DNA from: Anaerolineae bacterium
GTDB taxonomy: Bacteria; Chloroflexota; Anaerolineae; Aggregatilineales; Phototrophicaceae
Reading direction: 5' to 3'
DNA length: 55,999 nucleotides
NCBI GenBank assembly: GCA_022820125.1
Contig: JAJEGA010000082.1
Span: forward strand, 1 to 55,999
Each line of letters opens with the position of its first letter. The stretch's first letter is position 1. This document shows, piece by piece, positions 26,723 through 36,044 of the stretch. Below the pieces are notes generated by a model. The model made no database searches and was not told the DNA's origin. It saw nothing but the letters and a program-made list of their open reading frames with translations. A program made the position numbers and the translations under genes.

Positions 26723-27310
26723 TCAAACTATGCGCCCATTGCCGCGGCGCGCTTTCGAAGCCGCCTCGATCAATGTCCGCCGGTCAATAAAGTTCGTATC
26801 GTGAATTCTTGTGCCGCGTCCCATCGATACGACGCCGGTGCGGATCATCTCAACGATGCCGATCGGCCGTACCTGCTCGATGAATTCCTCGATGATATCT
26901 TCCGTGCCAACCATCTCGATTATCGCGACCTTGGGACCGATATCAACAATGCGCGCCGGATAACGGTCGCAGATCTCAGTTATCGTATTTCGCGAATCGG
27001 CGTCGTCGTTCCGCACTTTTATCAGCGCCAAATCACGTTCGACATGGGGCTCGTTGTCGATTACGCGGACGTCAATCACATTCACCAGCTTCTGCAAGTT
27101 GGTCGCGATCTTTCTAGCATATTCGGGACCGGCGTCTACGCGAATCGTCATGCGCGAAATATGCGGTCGGTGCGTCCGTCCGACGGTGAGGCTGTCGATA
27201 TTAAAGGCGCGCCGGCGAAACAGACTGGCGATGCGATTCAAGACGCCCGGTTCGTTCTCCACCAGCGCGACAACGGTCACCTTGCTGTCGATCTGCAATT
27301 CAGCCATCAT
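26723..27310 (-). CDS. ilvN: Acetolactate synthase small (regulatory) subunit
   Basis: The 195-residue protein has an N-terminal ACT domain (VTVVALVENEPGVLNRIASLF, about 10-85) and a C-terminal ACT-like domain ending near MGRGTRI. It binds the feedback inhibitor valine and activates IlvB. Its start overlaps the ilvB stop by 4 nt, the typical arrangement for translational coupling of the two subunits. Confidence 0.95.
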   Translation of the reverse strand: MMAELQIDSKVTVVALVENEPGVLNRIASLFRRRAFNIDSLTVGRTHRPHISRMTIRVDAGPEYARKIATNLQKLVNVIDVRVIDNEPHVERDLALIKVRNDDADSRNTITEICDRYPARIVDIGPKVAIIEMVGTEDIIEEFIEQVRPIGIVEMIRTGVVSMGRGTRIHDTNFIDRRTLIEAASKARRGNGRIV

Positions 27311-29007
27311 GCTTCTCCTGGCTTGGGTCTGCGTTTCATATCGTGCAGGTCGGCGCCAGCTGGCACCATCGGGTAAACCATCTCTTCTTTCTCGACGACG
27401 AATTCAATCAGGGTCGGTCCGTCGATGCTCTGCGCGAAACGCACCGCGTCTTCGATTTCATCGCGCTGAGTGACGCAGCGATTGGGGATGCCGTAGGCAT
27501 CAGCCAGCTTGCAGAAATCCGGATTGACCATCGGCGTGGCTTGATAGCGCTTTTCGAAAAACAGTTCTTGCCACTGCCGCACCATGCCGAGGAAGTTATT
27601 GTTGATAATGGCGATGTTGACATTGACGTTTTCCTGCACCGCCGTCGCCATCTCGCATAACGTCATCTGAAAACCGCCATCGCCGACGATCGCCCAGATC
27701 TCTTCATCGGGCTGCCCGAACTTTGCGCCGATTGCCGCCGGAAAGCCGAAGCCCATCGTGCCCAAGCCGCCGCTGGTCAGCAAGGTCGCCGGGCGCTGAT
27801 GCGGGTAATACTGCGCCTCAAGCATCTGATGCTGGCCCACATCGGTCACCGTGATGGCATCGCCGCCGGTCAGCTTCCAAATGTCATTGACGACCTGCGC
27901 CGTCAGCAGCATGCCCGGTGTTTCGTAATTCAAAATATCGCGCTCGCTGGAGTCTTCGAGCCAATCGCGGATTTGCCCAATCCAGGCTGGATGCGACTTG
28001 CCTTCCAGCTTCGGCAAGAGCTGCGTCAAGATCGTCTTCAGGTCGCCGGCGATGCCCACATCAGCTTTGACGTTTTTATTGATCTCCGAGCGGTCAATGT
28101 CGATATGAATCTTTTTTGCATTCTGAGCGTAGGTTTTCAAGTTGCCGGTAACGCGATCGTCGAAGCGCATGCCGAGCGCTATCAGCAGATCGGCTTCTTG
28201 AATTGCCAGATTCGATGAGGCTTCGCCGTGCATGCCCATCATGCCGATCACCAGCGGATGATCTTCCGGCATGGCGCCTTTGCCCAGCAGGGTCAGGGAA
28301 ACCGGTATCTGCGCCCGTTCCGCCAGTTCGCGCAGCTCGTTCATCGCGCCCGACATCATGATGCCATGCCCGGCGAGAATGATAGGACGTTCGGCCTCAG
28401 CGATTAAACGCAGCGCCGCATCTAATTCGTACTCGCGCGCCGACCACGGCGGATCATAACCCGGCAGCTCAATATCCGCTTCGGGCCAGATGAATTCGGT
28501 CTCGGCGTTTTGAACATCCTTTGGCACATCCACCAGCACTGGACCGGGGCGACCAGTCCGCGCGATATGAAAGGCTTCCTTTATCGTGTAAGCCAGGTCG
28601 CGCGCATCGGTCACCAGGTAGTTGTGTTTGGTGATGGGCAGCGTTACGCCAGTGACATCAGTTTCTTGAAAGGCGTCCGAGCCGATGGCTGGGATGGGAA
28701 CCTGGCCCGTAATCGCGACGATGGCAGACGAATCCATCATCGCGGTCGCCAGCCCGGTGACCAGGTTCGTTGCGCCCGGCCCACTGGTGGCGATGCAGAC
28801 GCCAACTTTGCCAGTCGCTCTGGCATAGCCGTCCGCCATGTGGGACGCGCCCTGCTCGTGCCGCACCAAGACGTGATGAAGGCGGTCTTCATACAGGCTC
28901 ATGGCGTCATAGGTGGGCAGGATGGCGCCGCCTGGATAACCAAACATGACATCGACGCCCTCGCGCAGCAGGCTTTCCATGATGATTTCCGAACCTTTGA
29001 GTTTCAT
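27307..29007 (-). CDS. ilvB: Acetolactate synthase large (catalytic) subunit
   Basis: The 566-residue thiamine-diphosphate enzyme condenses pyruvate with pyruvate or 2-oxobutyrate. It shows the N-terminal GVDVMFGYPGGAILP with the region of the catalytic Glu, the FAD-binding middle domain, and the ThDP motif GDGGFQMTLCEMATAVQENV...NNN. MKLKGSEIIMESLL is taken as the start (ATG 29005-29007), with GGGAGG five nt ahead; a second ATG immediately precedes it. Confidence 0.96.
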   Translation of the reverse strand: MKLKGSEIIMESLLREGVDVMFGYPGGAILPTYDAMSLYEDRLHHVLVRHEQGASHMADGYARATGKVGVCIATSGPGATNLVTGLATAMMDSSAIVAITGQVPIPAIGSDAFQETDVTGVTLPITKHNYLVTDARDLAYTIKEAFHIARTGRPGPVLVDVPKDVQNAETEFIWPEADIELPGYDPPWSAREYELDAALRLIAEAERPIILAGHGIMMSGAMNELRELAERAQIPVSLTLLGKGAMPEDHPLVIGMMGMHGEASSNLAIQEADLLIALGMRFDDRVTGNLKTYAQNAKKIHIDIDRSEINKNVKADVGIAGDLKTILTQLLPKLEGKSHPAWIGQIRDWLEDSSERDILNYETPGMLLTAQVVNDIWKLTGGDAITVTDVGQHQMLEAQYYPHQRPATLLTSGGLGTMGFGFPAAIGAKFGQPDEEIWAIVGDGGFQMTLCEMATAVQENVNVNIAIINNNFLGMVRQWQELFFEKRYQATPMVNPDFCKLADAYGIPNRCVTQRDEIEDAVRFAQSIDGPTLIEFVVEKEEMVYPMVPAGADLHDMKRRPKPGEA

Positions 29008-29048
29008 CATCGCCTCCCGGCTCATCCACTCGCAGTGATCTAAAGCTG

Positions 29049-29972
29049 TCAAAATTGGTTGACGCGCGTCAACCAGCCGTACTTGTCCGGCGCTTCTCCG
29101 GCGGTGATGGCGAAGAACTCGCGCTGAACCGCTTCGGTGACAGGTCCGCGCCCGCCGCAGCCTATCGAGATGCGATCAACCGACTTGACCGGCGTGATCT
29201 CGGCCGCGGTGCCGGTGAAGAAGATCTCGTCCGCCATATAGAGCATCTCGCGCGCCACCGGCTGGAAGCGCACGTCGACCCCCTGATCCGCCAGGATTGT
29301 TAAGGCGCTGTCCCGCGTGATGCCCATCAAAATCGACGACCAGGCGCCCGGTGTATAAACCACGCCGTCCATAACGACGAAGATATTCTCGCCAGCGCCT
29401 TCGCTGACGTAGCCGTTAATATCAAGCGCGATGCCTTCCTCGAAACCATTGTCATGCGCTTCCATGCTCACGAACTGGCTGTTGACGTAGTTGCCGCCCG
29501 CCTTAACCAGCGCCATATGCGTGTCCGGCGCCATCCGGCGGAATGAGCTAATCTGAACATCGACGCCCTGTTCGATCGCTTCCGCGCCGAGGTATCGACC
29601 CCACTCCATCGTGAAGATGACCGTGTCCACCTCGGTGCGATTTCGCCCTTCCAAGCCGAGGGCGCCGGCGCCGCGGTAGATGATCGGGCGGATGTAACAA
29701 GAGCTGTGCCCATTCCTGCGCACGGTCTCGATAATCGCGCGATCGAGGGTATCGGCATCGTTGTCATGTTCGATGCGCATCACGCGCGCGCCGTGCAGCA
29801 AGCGCTCGCTGTGTTCTCGCAGGCGGAAGACCGCCGGTCCCTCCGACGTGTCGTAAGCGCGGATGCCTTCAAATACGCTTGAACCGTAATGCAAAGCGTG
29901 AGCGCTGACGTGCACCGTCGCTTCGTCCCATTTCACGAACTCGCCGTTGCGCCAAATCCATTCAGCCGTCAT
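29049..29972 (-). CDS. ilvE: Branched-chain amino-acid aminotransferase
   Basis: The 307-residue class IV PLP aminotransferase catalyses the last step for Val, Leu and Ile. Motifs are HYGSSVFEGIRAY, the lysine region LVKAGGNYVNSQF and EEGIALDINGYVSEGAGENIF. It has GAGGA before the ATG at 29972. It is the first structural gene of the operon, directly behind the leader peptide and attenuator. Confidence 0.96.
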   Translation of the reverse strand: MTAEWIWRNGEFVKWDEATVHVSAHALHYGSSVFEGIRAYDTSEGPAVFRLREHSERLLHGARVMRIEHDNDADTLDRAIIETVRRNGHSSCYIRPIIYRGAGALGLEGRNRTEVDTVIFTMEWGRYLGAEAIEQGVDVQISSFRRMAPDTHMALVKAGGNYVNSQFVSMEAHDNGFEEGIALDINGYVSEGAGENIFVVMDGVVYTPGAWSSILMGITRDSALTILADQGVDVRFQPVAREMLYMADEIFFTGTAAEITPVKSVDRISIGCGGRGPVTEAVQREFFAITAGEAPDKYGWLTRVNQF

Positions 29973-30060
29973 GCATTTGTCCTCAATGTCATTTGCCGGG
30001 CAATCACTTATCGCTTGCTTAAATTCCGTTTTTGCATCATCGGCCGCCGCCCAAGCAACT

Positions 30061-30088
30061 AAAAAGCCCCCCGTGGCTTGGGAGGCTC
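30061..30088 (-). terminator. ilv attenuator terminator
   Basis: The minus strand reads GAGCCTCCC AAGCCAC GGGGGGCTTTTT: AGCCTCCC pairs with GGGGGGCT and is followed by a T run. The 5' arm (30075-30088) can instead pair with 30115-30127. Confidence 0.85.
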
Positions 30089-30114
30089 TTGTTTGCTTTG
30101 CCTTTTGCCTGAAA

Positions 30115-30127
30115 CCCGCCCAAGCCG
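30115..30127 (-). promoter_or_regulatory. ilv antiterminator arm
   Basis: CGGCTTGGGCGGG, starting right after the leader-peptide stop, pairs with CCTCCCAAGCC at 30075-30086, the arm needed for the terminator. The two hairpins are mutually exclusive, and a ribosome at the leader stop would cover this arm. Confidence 0.75.
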
Positions 30128-30205
30128 TTAAAGTCCACTAATAATGACGAGGACAAGGACAAGGGCGCTAATTATAGTGTAATTCAAGTTGAACGATTTT
30201 CGCAT
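30128..30205 (-). CDS. ilvL: ilv operon leader peptide
   Basis: A 25-codon frame starts at ATG 30203-30205 with AGAGG six nt upstream and ends TAA. Residues 14-25 read ALVLVLVIISGL, with nine Leu/Val/Ile codons; I-I also occurs at 11-12. It lies between a consensus promoter and a terminator, ahead of ilvE. The expected function is sensing charged Leu, Val and Ile tRNAs: stalling at the codons at 30140-30163 would leave the antiterminator arm free and allow readthrough. The peptide itself probably has no function. The identification rests on codon content and RNA architecture, not on homology. Confidence 0.85.
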   Translation of the reverse strand: MRKSFNLNYTIISALVLVLVIISGL

Positions 30206-30238
30206 TAGATGCCTCTTTACACCATACAGCGACAATGG

Positions 30239-30267
30239 AGCATACCCAATCAAATGAGGATTGTCAA
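30239..30267 (-). promoter_or_regulatory. Promoter of the ilv-leu operon
   Basis: On the minus strand TTGACA (30262-30267), a 17-nt spacer and TATGCT (30239-30244) form a near-consensus sigma70 promoter, about 25 nt before the leader binding site. Confidence 0.85.
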
Positions 30268-30345
30268 GGAACTTAATACAAACCGGCACAAGGGAAGCCG
30301 AAACTTTAGATAGAATAACGCGGAAGCCCTATGCATAATACACAA

Positions 30346-31716
30346 TTAAGTGTCAAGACGCGCTTTCGCCCGCGCAATTTGCGCGCGAACTGCCTTTGGC
30401 GCGGTTCCGCCGTATGTTTCTCGTTGCCTAATCGAACGCTTAAAGTCAAACACCTGCGCTACATCGTCGTCAAAGCGCGTTGAAATTCGCTTAAACGCGG
30501 ATAATGGCAGCTGCGACAAACTCTCGCCACGCTCGGCCGCGGCGCGCACCGCCGCCCCTACGATGTGGTGGGATTGACGAAAGGGCGTCCCCTTGCGCAC
30601 CAGATAATCAGCGAGGTCAGTGGCCAGCAGATCATCCGTCAGCGCGGAGGCCATCGCCTCGCGATTGATGTGCAGATTGCGGACCGTCGCCGTCACCACC
30701 GGCAGCAGTTGACGCATCGTCTTGAACGCGTCAAAGAGGGCTTCTTTGTCCTCCTGCAAATCTTTATTGTAGCCGCTCGGCAATCCTTTTAGCGCCGTCA
30801 GGAATCCGGTCAGGTTGCCAATGAGGCGGCCCGTTTTGCCGCGCATCAACTCCATCGGGTCGGCATTGCGCTTCTGCGGCATCAGGCTGGAGCCGGTGCT
30901 GTAGCGATCATCGAGCATGACGAAGCTGAAGGCGGGGTTGGAATAGATGAGTATGTCTTCCGCGAGGCGGCTGAGATGAATGGCGCAAAGCGATATGACG
31001 TAGAGCATATCGGCAACGAAGTCGCGATCGCTGACGGCGTCGAGGCTGTTTTCGCTGGGGCGGTCGAAGCCCAGTTCCGCCGCAATCTTCTGGCGGTCAA
31101 TCGCGAAAGGCGTCCCCGCCAAGGCGCCGGCGCCTAGCGGGCAGACAGCCATCCGCGCTCGCGCCGCAGCCAGGCGGTCCCGGTCGCGCTCAAGCATCCA
31201 GAAGAAACTCATCAGCCAGTGAGCGGCGGTGATCGGCTGAGCCGGCTGCATGTGCGTATAACCGGGCATGACCGTTTCAATATGCGCTTCGGCGACGGCT
31301 ATCAGCGACGCCTGCAACTGGCGCAGGTCGTCCAGGAGCCGGTCGGCAGCGCGCATCGTCCAAAGCCGGAAGTCAGTCGCGACCTGGTCATTGCGGCTGC
31401 GGCCCGTATGCAGCTTGCCGCCAACATCGCCCACAATCTCGATGAGCCGCCGCTCGACGGCAGTATGGATATCCTCATCACCCGCAGCCAGAACAAAGCG
31501 ATCCGAATCAAACTCTTCTTTGACCAGCCGCAAGCCTTCGATTATGGCGTCCGCCTCGGCCTCAAGGATTACGCCCGCCTCGGCCAGCGCGCGCGCGTAG
31601 ACCACGCTGCCTTCAATGTCTTCGGCATACAAGGCGCGATCGAAAGCAATGCTGTCATTCAGTTTGCGCAGGTCGTCATCGCTCGGCTCGCTGAAGCGCC
31701 CGCCCCAGAGACTCAT
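30346..31716 (-). CDS. argH: Argininosuccinate lyase
   Basis: The 456-residue enzyme cleaves argininosuccinate to arginine and fumarate. The fumarase-superfamily signature GSSLMPQKRNADPMELMRG is present at about 280-300, and the N-terminus LWGGRFSE is typical. ATG 31714-31716 is used; a TTG one codon upstream is less likely. It follows argG by 26 bp and ends about 80 bp before the ilv promoter on the same strand. Confidence 0.96.
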   Translation of the reverse strand: MSLWGGRFSEPSDDDLRKLNDSIAFDRALYAEDIEGSVVYARALAEAGVILEAEADAIIEGLRLVKEEFDSDRFVLAAGDEDIHTAVERRLIEIVGDVGGKLHTGRSRNDQVATDFRLWTMRAADRLLDDLRQLQASLIAVAEAHIETVMPGYTHMQPAQPITAAHWLMSFFWMLERDRDRLAAARARMAVCPLGAGALAGTPFAIDRQKIAAELGFDRPSENSLDAVSDRDFVADMLYVISLCAIHLSRLAEDILIYSNPAFSFVMLDDRYSTGSSLMPQKRNADPMELMRGKTGRLIGNLTGFLTALKGLPSGYNKDLQEDKEALFDAFKTMRQLLPVVTATVRNLHINREAMASALTDDLLATDLADYLVRKGTPFRQSHHIVGAAVRAAAERGESLSQLPLSAFKRISTRFDDDVAQVFDFKRSIRQRETYGGTAPKAVRAQIARAKARLDT

Positions 31717-31742
31717 CAATTAACCCCTTCGGCGCGCGGCAA

Positions 31743-33005
31743 TCAGTCGCGCTTGAATCTGCTGTAATCCGGGCGCATATAATCGGTCCTGCCGCCGCCC
31801 TCGGTCTGGAGCATCGCCTCAACTTTGATGGGCAAGCCGAAGAGTTGAATGAACCCGTGGGCATCCTGCTGATTGTAGACATCTTCTTCACCGAACGAGG
31901 CGTAATCTTCGCGGTAGAGGCTGTACGGGCTCTTGCGCCCGGCGACGATGATATTGCCCTTGTACAGCTTAAGGCGGACGGTTCCGGTCACAGTTTCCTG
32001 CGTCACATCGACGAAGCCATCGAGCGCCTCGCGCAGCTTGCTGTACCACATGCCGTTGTATACGAGCTCGGCATACTTGGTGGCGATGGTGTCTTTGTAT
32101 TGCATCGTATGCTTGTCGAGGCAGATGCTCTCCAATAATTGGTGCGCGCGATGGATGATGGTGCCGGCGGGCGTCTCGTACACGCCGCGGCTCTTCATGC
32201 CAACCAGCCGATTTTCCACGATATCGGTCCGGCCGATGCCATGTACCCCGCCCAGACGATTAAGGGTCGAGAAGAGCTCGACAGCGTTCATTTCGTCGCC
32301 GTTCAGGCTGATTGGATTGCCCTTGACAAAGCCGAGCTCGATGTATTCCGCCTCGTCAGGCGCGCGCTCGGGTTCATTCGTCAATTGATACATCGGGCTT
32401 TCCGGCTCGTTCCACGGGTTCTCCAGCAGCCCGCCTTCATGCGAGAGGTGGAAGATATTGCGGTCGCGGCTGTAGATGTCCTTCTCGGTGTGAGATACCG
32501 GCACGCGGAATTCTTCGGCGTAAGCCAAGGCGTCTTCGCGGCTGCGGATATCCCATTCGCGCCAGGGAGCGATTGTCTTCAGCTTCGGATTAAGCGCCAT
32601 CGCCGAGACCTCGAAGCGCACCTGATCATTGCCTTTGCCAGTGCAGCCGTGGGCGACGGCGTCGGCTTTTTCAACTTCGGCGATTTCGACCAGGTGTTTG
32701 GCGATCAGGGGACGGGCGAAGGAGGTGCCAAGAAGATATTCCCGCTCATACACGGCGCCCGCGCGCAAAGTCGGATATACAAAGTCGGTCAAGAATTCTT
32801 CGCGCAGGTCTCGGATGTATAGCTTGGAAGCGCCCGAAGCCAGCGCCTTCTCCTCCAGCCCGTCCAGTTCTTCTTCCTGCCCCAGATCGGCGCAGAAGCA
32901 GATGACCTCGCAGCCGTAATTGTTCTTGAGCCAGGGTACGATCACCGACGTATCCAAGCCGCCGCTATATGCCAACACCACTTTCTTCACATCCGTTGTC
33001 GCCAT
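31743..33005 (-). CDS. argG: Argininosuccinate synthase
   Basis: The 420-residue enzyme ligates citrulline and aspartate with ATP. The PP-loop [18 protein letters not shown] is at about 9-26, followed by [13 protein letters not shown] (about 117-129). It is the first gene of argG-argH, with GGAGAG upstream of ATG 33005. The 346 bp upstream (33006-33351) show no gene, hairpin with T-tract or convincing promoter that I can support. Confidence 0.96.
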   Translation of the reverse strand: MATTDVKKVVLAYSGGLDTSVIVPWLKNNYGCEVICFCADLGQEEELDGLEEKALASGASKLYIRDLREEFLTDFVYPTLRAGAVYEREYLLGTSFARPLIAKHLVEIAEVEKADAVAHGCTGKGNDQVRFEVSAMALNPKLKTIAPWREWDIRSREDALAYAEEFRVPVSHTEKDIYSRDRNIFHLSHEGGLLENPWNEPESPMYQLTNEPERAPDEAEYIELGFVKGNPISLNGDEMNAVELFSTLNRLGGVHGIGRTDIVENRLVGMKSRGVYETPAGTIIHRAHQLLESICLDKHTMQYKDTIATKYAELVYNGMWYSKLREALDGFVDVTQETVTGTVRLKLYKGNIIVAGRKSPYSLYREDYASFGEEDVYNQQDAHGFIQLFGLPIKVEAMLQTEGGGRTDYMRPDYSRFKRD

Positions 33006-33351
33006 CGCGTCTCTCCACTGATTGCTCGCCTAAATGCGCGCCTAGTTTAATGGAAGTTTCAGCATTTGGAAGTGGACGCTATGGCGCAGTCAGCCGGTCT
33101 CGCAGCAACGGCGCAGGAAGTACAGCCTTGTCAGTGGAAACAGAAGAATTTGCCTCTGAGTAAACCGAGAATCCAAAGCGAAATATGATTTGTTCTCTGC
33201 GTCCATCGTGTCATAGTGGTGAAATCGCAATTAACCAATCGAATGTCCGCCGACTTCACTATGCTCCCGGTTCAATCGCCGCTTGCTGCGCCGCGCCCGA
33301 GGCGCTAGAATGAGTGGATATAGATGCTGGCAAACAAGGGCGGAATTCGCG

Positions 33352-33660
33352 ATGACGACGGTGGAACGGCTGAAAGACAAGCGCGACGAAAAGGCGCGCC
33401 CGCATTTGCGGCAATACGCGCCCGTGTGGCTGCTGCGCGAAGACGTGCTTGCGGAAGACGAGTCGATACAATTTCACGTTCTGTTTCAGCACAATCTGCA
33501 CGGCTGGGTGAACCGCCGTTATCGATACGACGGCTTTAACAACACGCTTTATCACAAGGGCCAGACCGCGCTCGCCGAAGACGATGCCTTGCCCTACATG
33601 ATGGAAACCCCGTATATCGAGGCTGGTGTCGACGACATACCGAACGCTTATGGCGGCTAG
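33352..33660 (+). CDS. Hypothetical protein, about 102 residues
   Basis: A small charged protein begins MTTVERLKDKRDEKARPHL and later has HNLHGWVNRRYRYDGFNNTLYHKGQ. It is soluble, without signal peptide or cysteines, and rich in Tyr and Asp. I do not recognise it. ATG 33352 was picked because the charged body starts there and GGCGGA lies upstream; in-frame starts at 33283 and 33310 also exist. Its last 4 bp overlap the convergent glycosyltransferase gene. Confidence 0.6.
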   Translation: MTTVERLKDKRDEKARPHLRQYAPVWLLREDVLAEDESIQFHVLFQHNLHGWVNRRYRYDGFNNTLYHKGQTALAEDDALPYMMETPYIEAGVDDIPNAYGG

Positions 33661-34913
33661 GTCCGTCCGATCTTTTGCGTGGCGACAGCTTCAAAGACTT
33701 GCATCAGGCGTTCGGCAATGCGCGACCAAGCGTAATCTTGCGCGATGCGTGATGCGGCCAAGCCCATGTCTTCAGTTCTTGAAGCGTCCGTCACCAACTC
33801 AATGATGCATTCAGCCAGCGAGATGGGTTCACGCGCGGGAATGTGGAAGCCCGTCTCTTGATCGCGAACCAAGAACTGCAACCCGCCCACCTGAGAGGCG
33901 ATGACCGGTGTGCCGGATGACATGGCTTCCAAAGCCACCATGCCAAAGGACTCATAATCGGATGGCATGATGACTGCGGTCGCCGCGGCATAATACAGCG
34001 GGAGCTCGGTCTGTTCTTTCGCGCCGACAAAGCTCACCAGTTGGTCGATCCCCAACTTCACGCTGAGGTCTTGCAGCCGGTTCATTTCTTGATCGCCCGT
34101 GCTCGTTGGGTCGCCGCCGACGATCATAAATTGCAAGTTTCGCAGCAGAGACGGCGCCCGGTTTCGCAGCACATGAAGCGCCTCCAGGATTGTATCGACG
34201 GCTTTGAGCGGCTCTATCCGGCCGACAAAGAGCAGCAGATTGCTGGAAAGTATGATGCCCAGCGTCTCGCGCGCGGCATCGCGGGACAGCGCTTTGTTGA
34301 ATCGCTCCGTGTCTACGCCTGGCGGTATCACAACAATTTGCTTGCGCCCGGCGCGGTAGAGCCAGCGCAGCTGAGCCTGCTCCGCCGGCGTCGCGGCAAC
34401 CACCCGGTCCGCCGATTGAAGTATGCTCAACTCTGCGGTGATGCGGCGATCGGGCTGATAAAAGGCGTTGAATTCAATGCGCTTCTTCATATGCCCGAGC
34501 GTGTGAAACATGTGCACAAAGCGAATGCCCCAGGCTTCTTTCAGCTTCGCCGCCACCCAGCCGCTCAACCAATAGTGACTGTAGACGATGTCGTATCGCA
34601 AGTTTCGCCGAGTGGCAAAAGCCATCAGGTTCGCCGTGAATTCAGACAGGTGCTCGTATTGCTCGGCGGGGGATAATGGCTGGGGCGGACCAGCCCTCAG
34701 ATAGATCAGGCGAACGTTCTCGCCAATTGAGCCATCGATCATGTTCTCATTGGGGGCAGAGAGCCGCGTGAAAATGTCGACGCGCACCCCGCGCCGGCCT
34801 AACTCGCGCGACAACTCGTTTATGTACACATTCATGCCGCCGGTCTTGGCGCCGCCCATGGGCGCTAGCGGGCTGCTGTGCACGCTTAGCAGTGCGATCT
34901 GTTGAACTGGCAT
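33657..34913 (-). CDS. GT4-family glycosyltransferase
   Basis: The 418-residue GT-B enzyme has the acceptor-domain glycine loop PMGGAKTGGMNVYINELSREL near the start and, in the donor domain, VGRIEPLKAVDTILEAL and the E-x7-E signature ESFGMVALEAMSSGTPVI. It most resembles MshA or sucrose-phosphate-synthase-type enzymes that use UDP- or ADP-sugars; the acceptor cannot be told. It is cytoplasmic. It lies 28 bp downstream of the acetyltransferase-like gene on the same strand, so a role in a cell-envelope or compatible-solute pathway is possible but only an inference. Confidence 0.88.
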   Translation of the reverse strand: MPVQQIALLSVHSSPLAPMGGAKTGGMNVYINELSRELGRRGVRVDIFTRLSAPNENMIDGSIGENVRLIYLRAGPPQPLSPAEQYEHLSEFTANLMAFATRRNLRYDIVYSHYWLSGWVAAKLKEAWGIRFVHMFHTLGHMKKRIEFNAFYQPDRRITAELSILQSADRVVAATPAEQAQLRWLYRAGRKQIVVIPPGVDTERFNKALSRDAARETLGIILSSNLLLFVGRIEPLKAVDTILEALHVLRNRAPSLLRNLQFMIVGGDPTSTGDQEMNRLQDLSVKLGIDQLVSFVGAKEQTELPLYYAAATAVIMPSDYESFGMVALEAMSSGTPVIASQVGGLQFLVRDQETGFHIPAREPISLAECIIELVTDASRTEDMGLAASRIAQDYAWSRIAERLMQVFEAVATQKIGRT

Positions 34914-34941
34914 TCGCGCCCCGCTGCGCGCCGAAGAAAGT

Positions 34942-35952
34942 CTAGCTAGCGCGGATATTCATCACCGCCGTGTCGCGGCCGCCCATGCGGTATTTGTAAG
35001 GTTCATCGCCGCGCAAGAAGTCGTAGAAGGCGAATCCCTGTTCGATGGCGTGCCGGATGTTATAAGCCAGAAGCACAATGCCCGGGCTCAAGTCGGCAAA
35101 ATCTTCGTGCGCAAGCCCGGAGTTATAAACCATGACGCGGTTGCCGTATACAAAATTGATGTAGGCGGCGGCGCGCGCTTCGCCGATTGTCAGGAAGTTT
35201 AACTGCAGCCAGCCACGCTCCTGCAATAGCGGCACGATTGCCCGGAAGAAGCTTAAGTTGTTTTCATCTTGCAGGAAACGCGCCTTCTCCGGATCGCTGG
35301 CCGCCATCAGGCGGATGAACTGCGACACTTCTTCGTCCAAGTCTTGCTGGCCGTTGACGATGTACCAGTTGATCGCTGCTTCACTGCCTTGTATGCGCCG
35401 CAGCTTGCGCCTTACTTCATGTCGCTGTTTCTTGTGCAGCGAGCTCAGGTAGCTGCCCCAAGTCGCCGGCAGCGCGATGATCGGGCAAACCTCTTGCTGC
35501 TCAACGACCGTGTTAAAGCCGCGGCTTTCAAGCAATTCTGGCAGCCGCAGGCGCGTGGGCGAATCAAAGGGCACATTGCAGAAATCAAGCTGGTCATAGG
35601 CCTCTCGATGATCCCGCAGGTAATCTGTGAAAGCCTGGTAAACATCCGCCATTCGCGCTTCATCGACGATGAAATCCAAATAGTCTGTAACATCGACGCA
35701 GCCAATGATCTGGACGGCGCGTCCCCTTTCGGATTCGGAGATGAAGAGCGGCGCAATTCCATGAACGACCGCGCCATCAAAGCAAGCCAGTATCCAAAGT
35801 TCGCCCGGCTCGTAGGCGTTCCACCAGGTATATTGCCATTCCCAGGTGTAGAACACGCGGTTCATCGGCGCTCGCGACAGCAGCTCGTTCCACACCGGTT
35901 CCAGCTCGGCAAACGCGGCTCTGTCTCGAAAGGCTCTTACTTCCACGCGCAA
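34942..35952 (-). CDS. GNAT/FemAB-like acyltransferase (BioF2 / Acetyltransf_6 type)
   Basis: The 336-residue protein has two GNAT-like halves. Characteristic segments are FYTWEWQYTWWNAY near residue 35, LHKKQRHEVRRKLRR (about 180-195) and the late FYDFLRGDEPYKYRMGG (about 310-326). Proteins of this kind are encoded in polysaccharide and envelope clusters (CelD-like), where they N-acylate sugars or transfer aminoacyl groups. The substrate is unknown. It is likely co-transcribed with the downstream glycosyltransferase gene. Confidence 0.8.
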   Translation of the reverse strand: MRVEVRAFRDRAAFAELEPVWNELLSRAPMNRVFYTWEWQYTWWNAYEPGELWILACFDGAVVHGIAPLFISESERGRAVQIIGCVDVTDYLDFIVDEARMADVYQAFTDYLRDHREAYDQLDFCNVPFDSPTRLRLPELLESRGFNTVVEQQEVCPIIALPATWGSYLSSLHKKQRHEVRRKLRRIQGSEAAINWYIVNGQQDLDEEVSQFIRLMAASDPEKARFLQDENNLSFFRAIVPLLQERGWLQLNFLTIGEARAAAYINFVYGNRVMVYNSGLAHEDFADLSPGIVLLAYNIRHAIEQGFAFYDFLRGDEPYKYRMGGRDTAVMNIRAS

Positions 35953-36044
35953 CCCTCGCCCCTATTATTCGACGCTGTCCGGCTCCACCAGTCTAGTGAC
36001 ACAAATAGCGCTTAAGTTCTTACTTGCGCCCGCCGCCCTGCCAG

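Noticed and set aside
33006..33351. Leader peptide or promoter ahead of argG
   Set aside because: Only a seven-codon frame without Arg codons and weak hexamers were found; nothing supportable.
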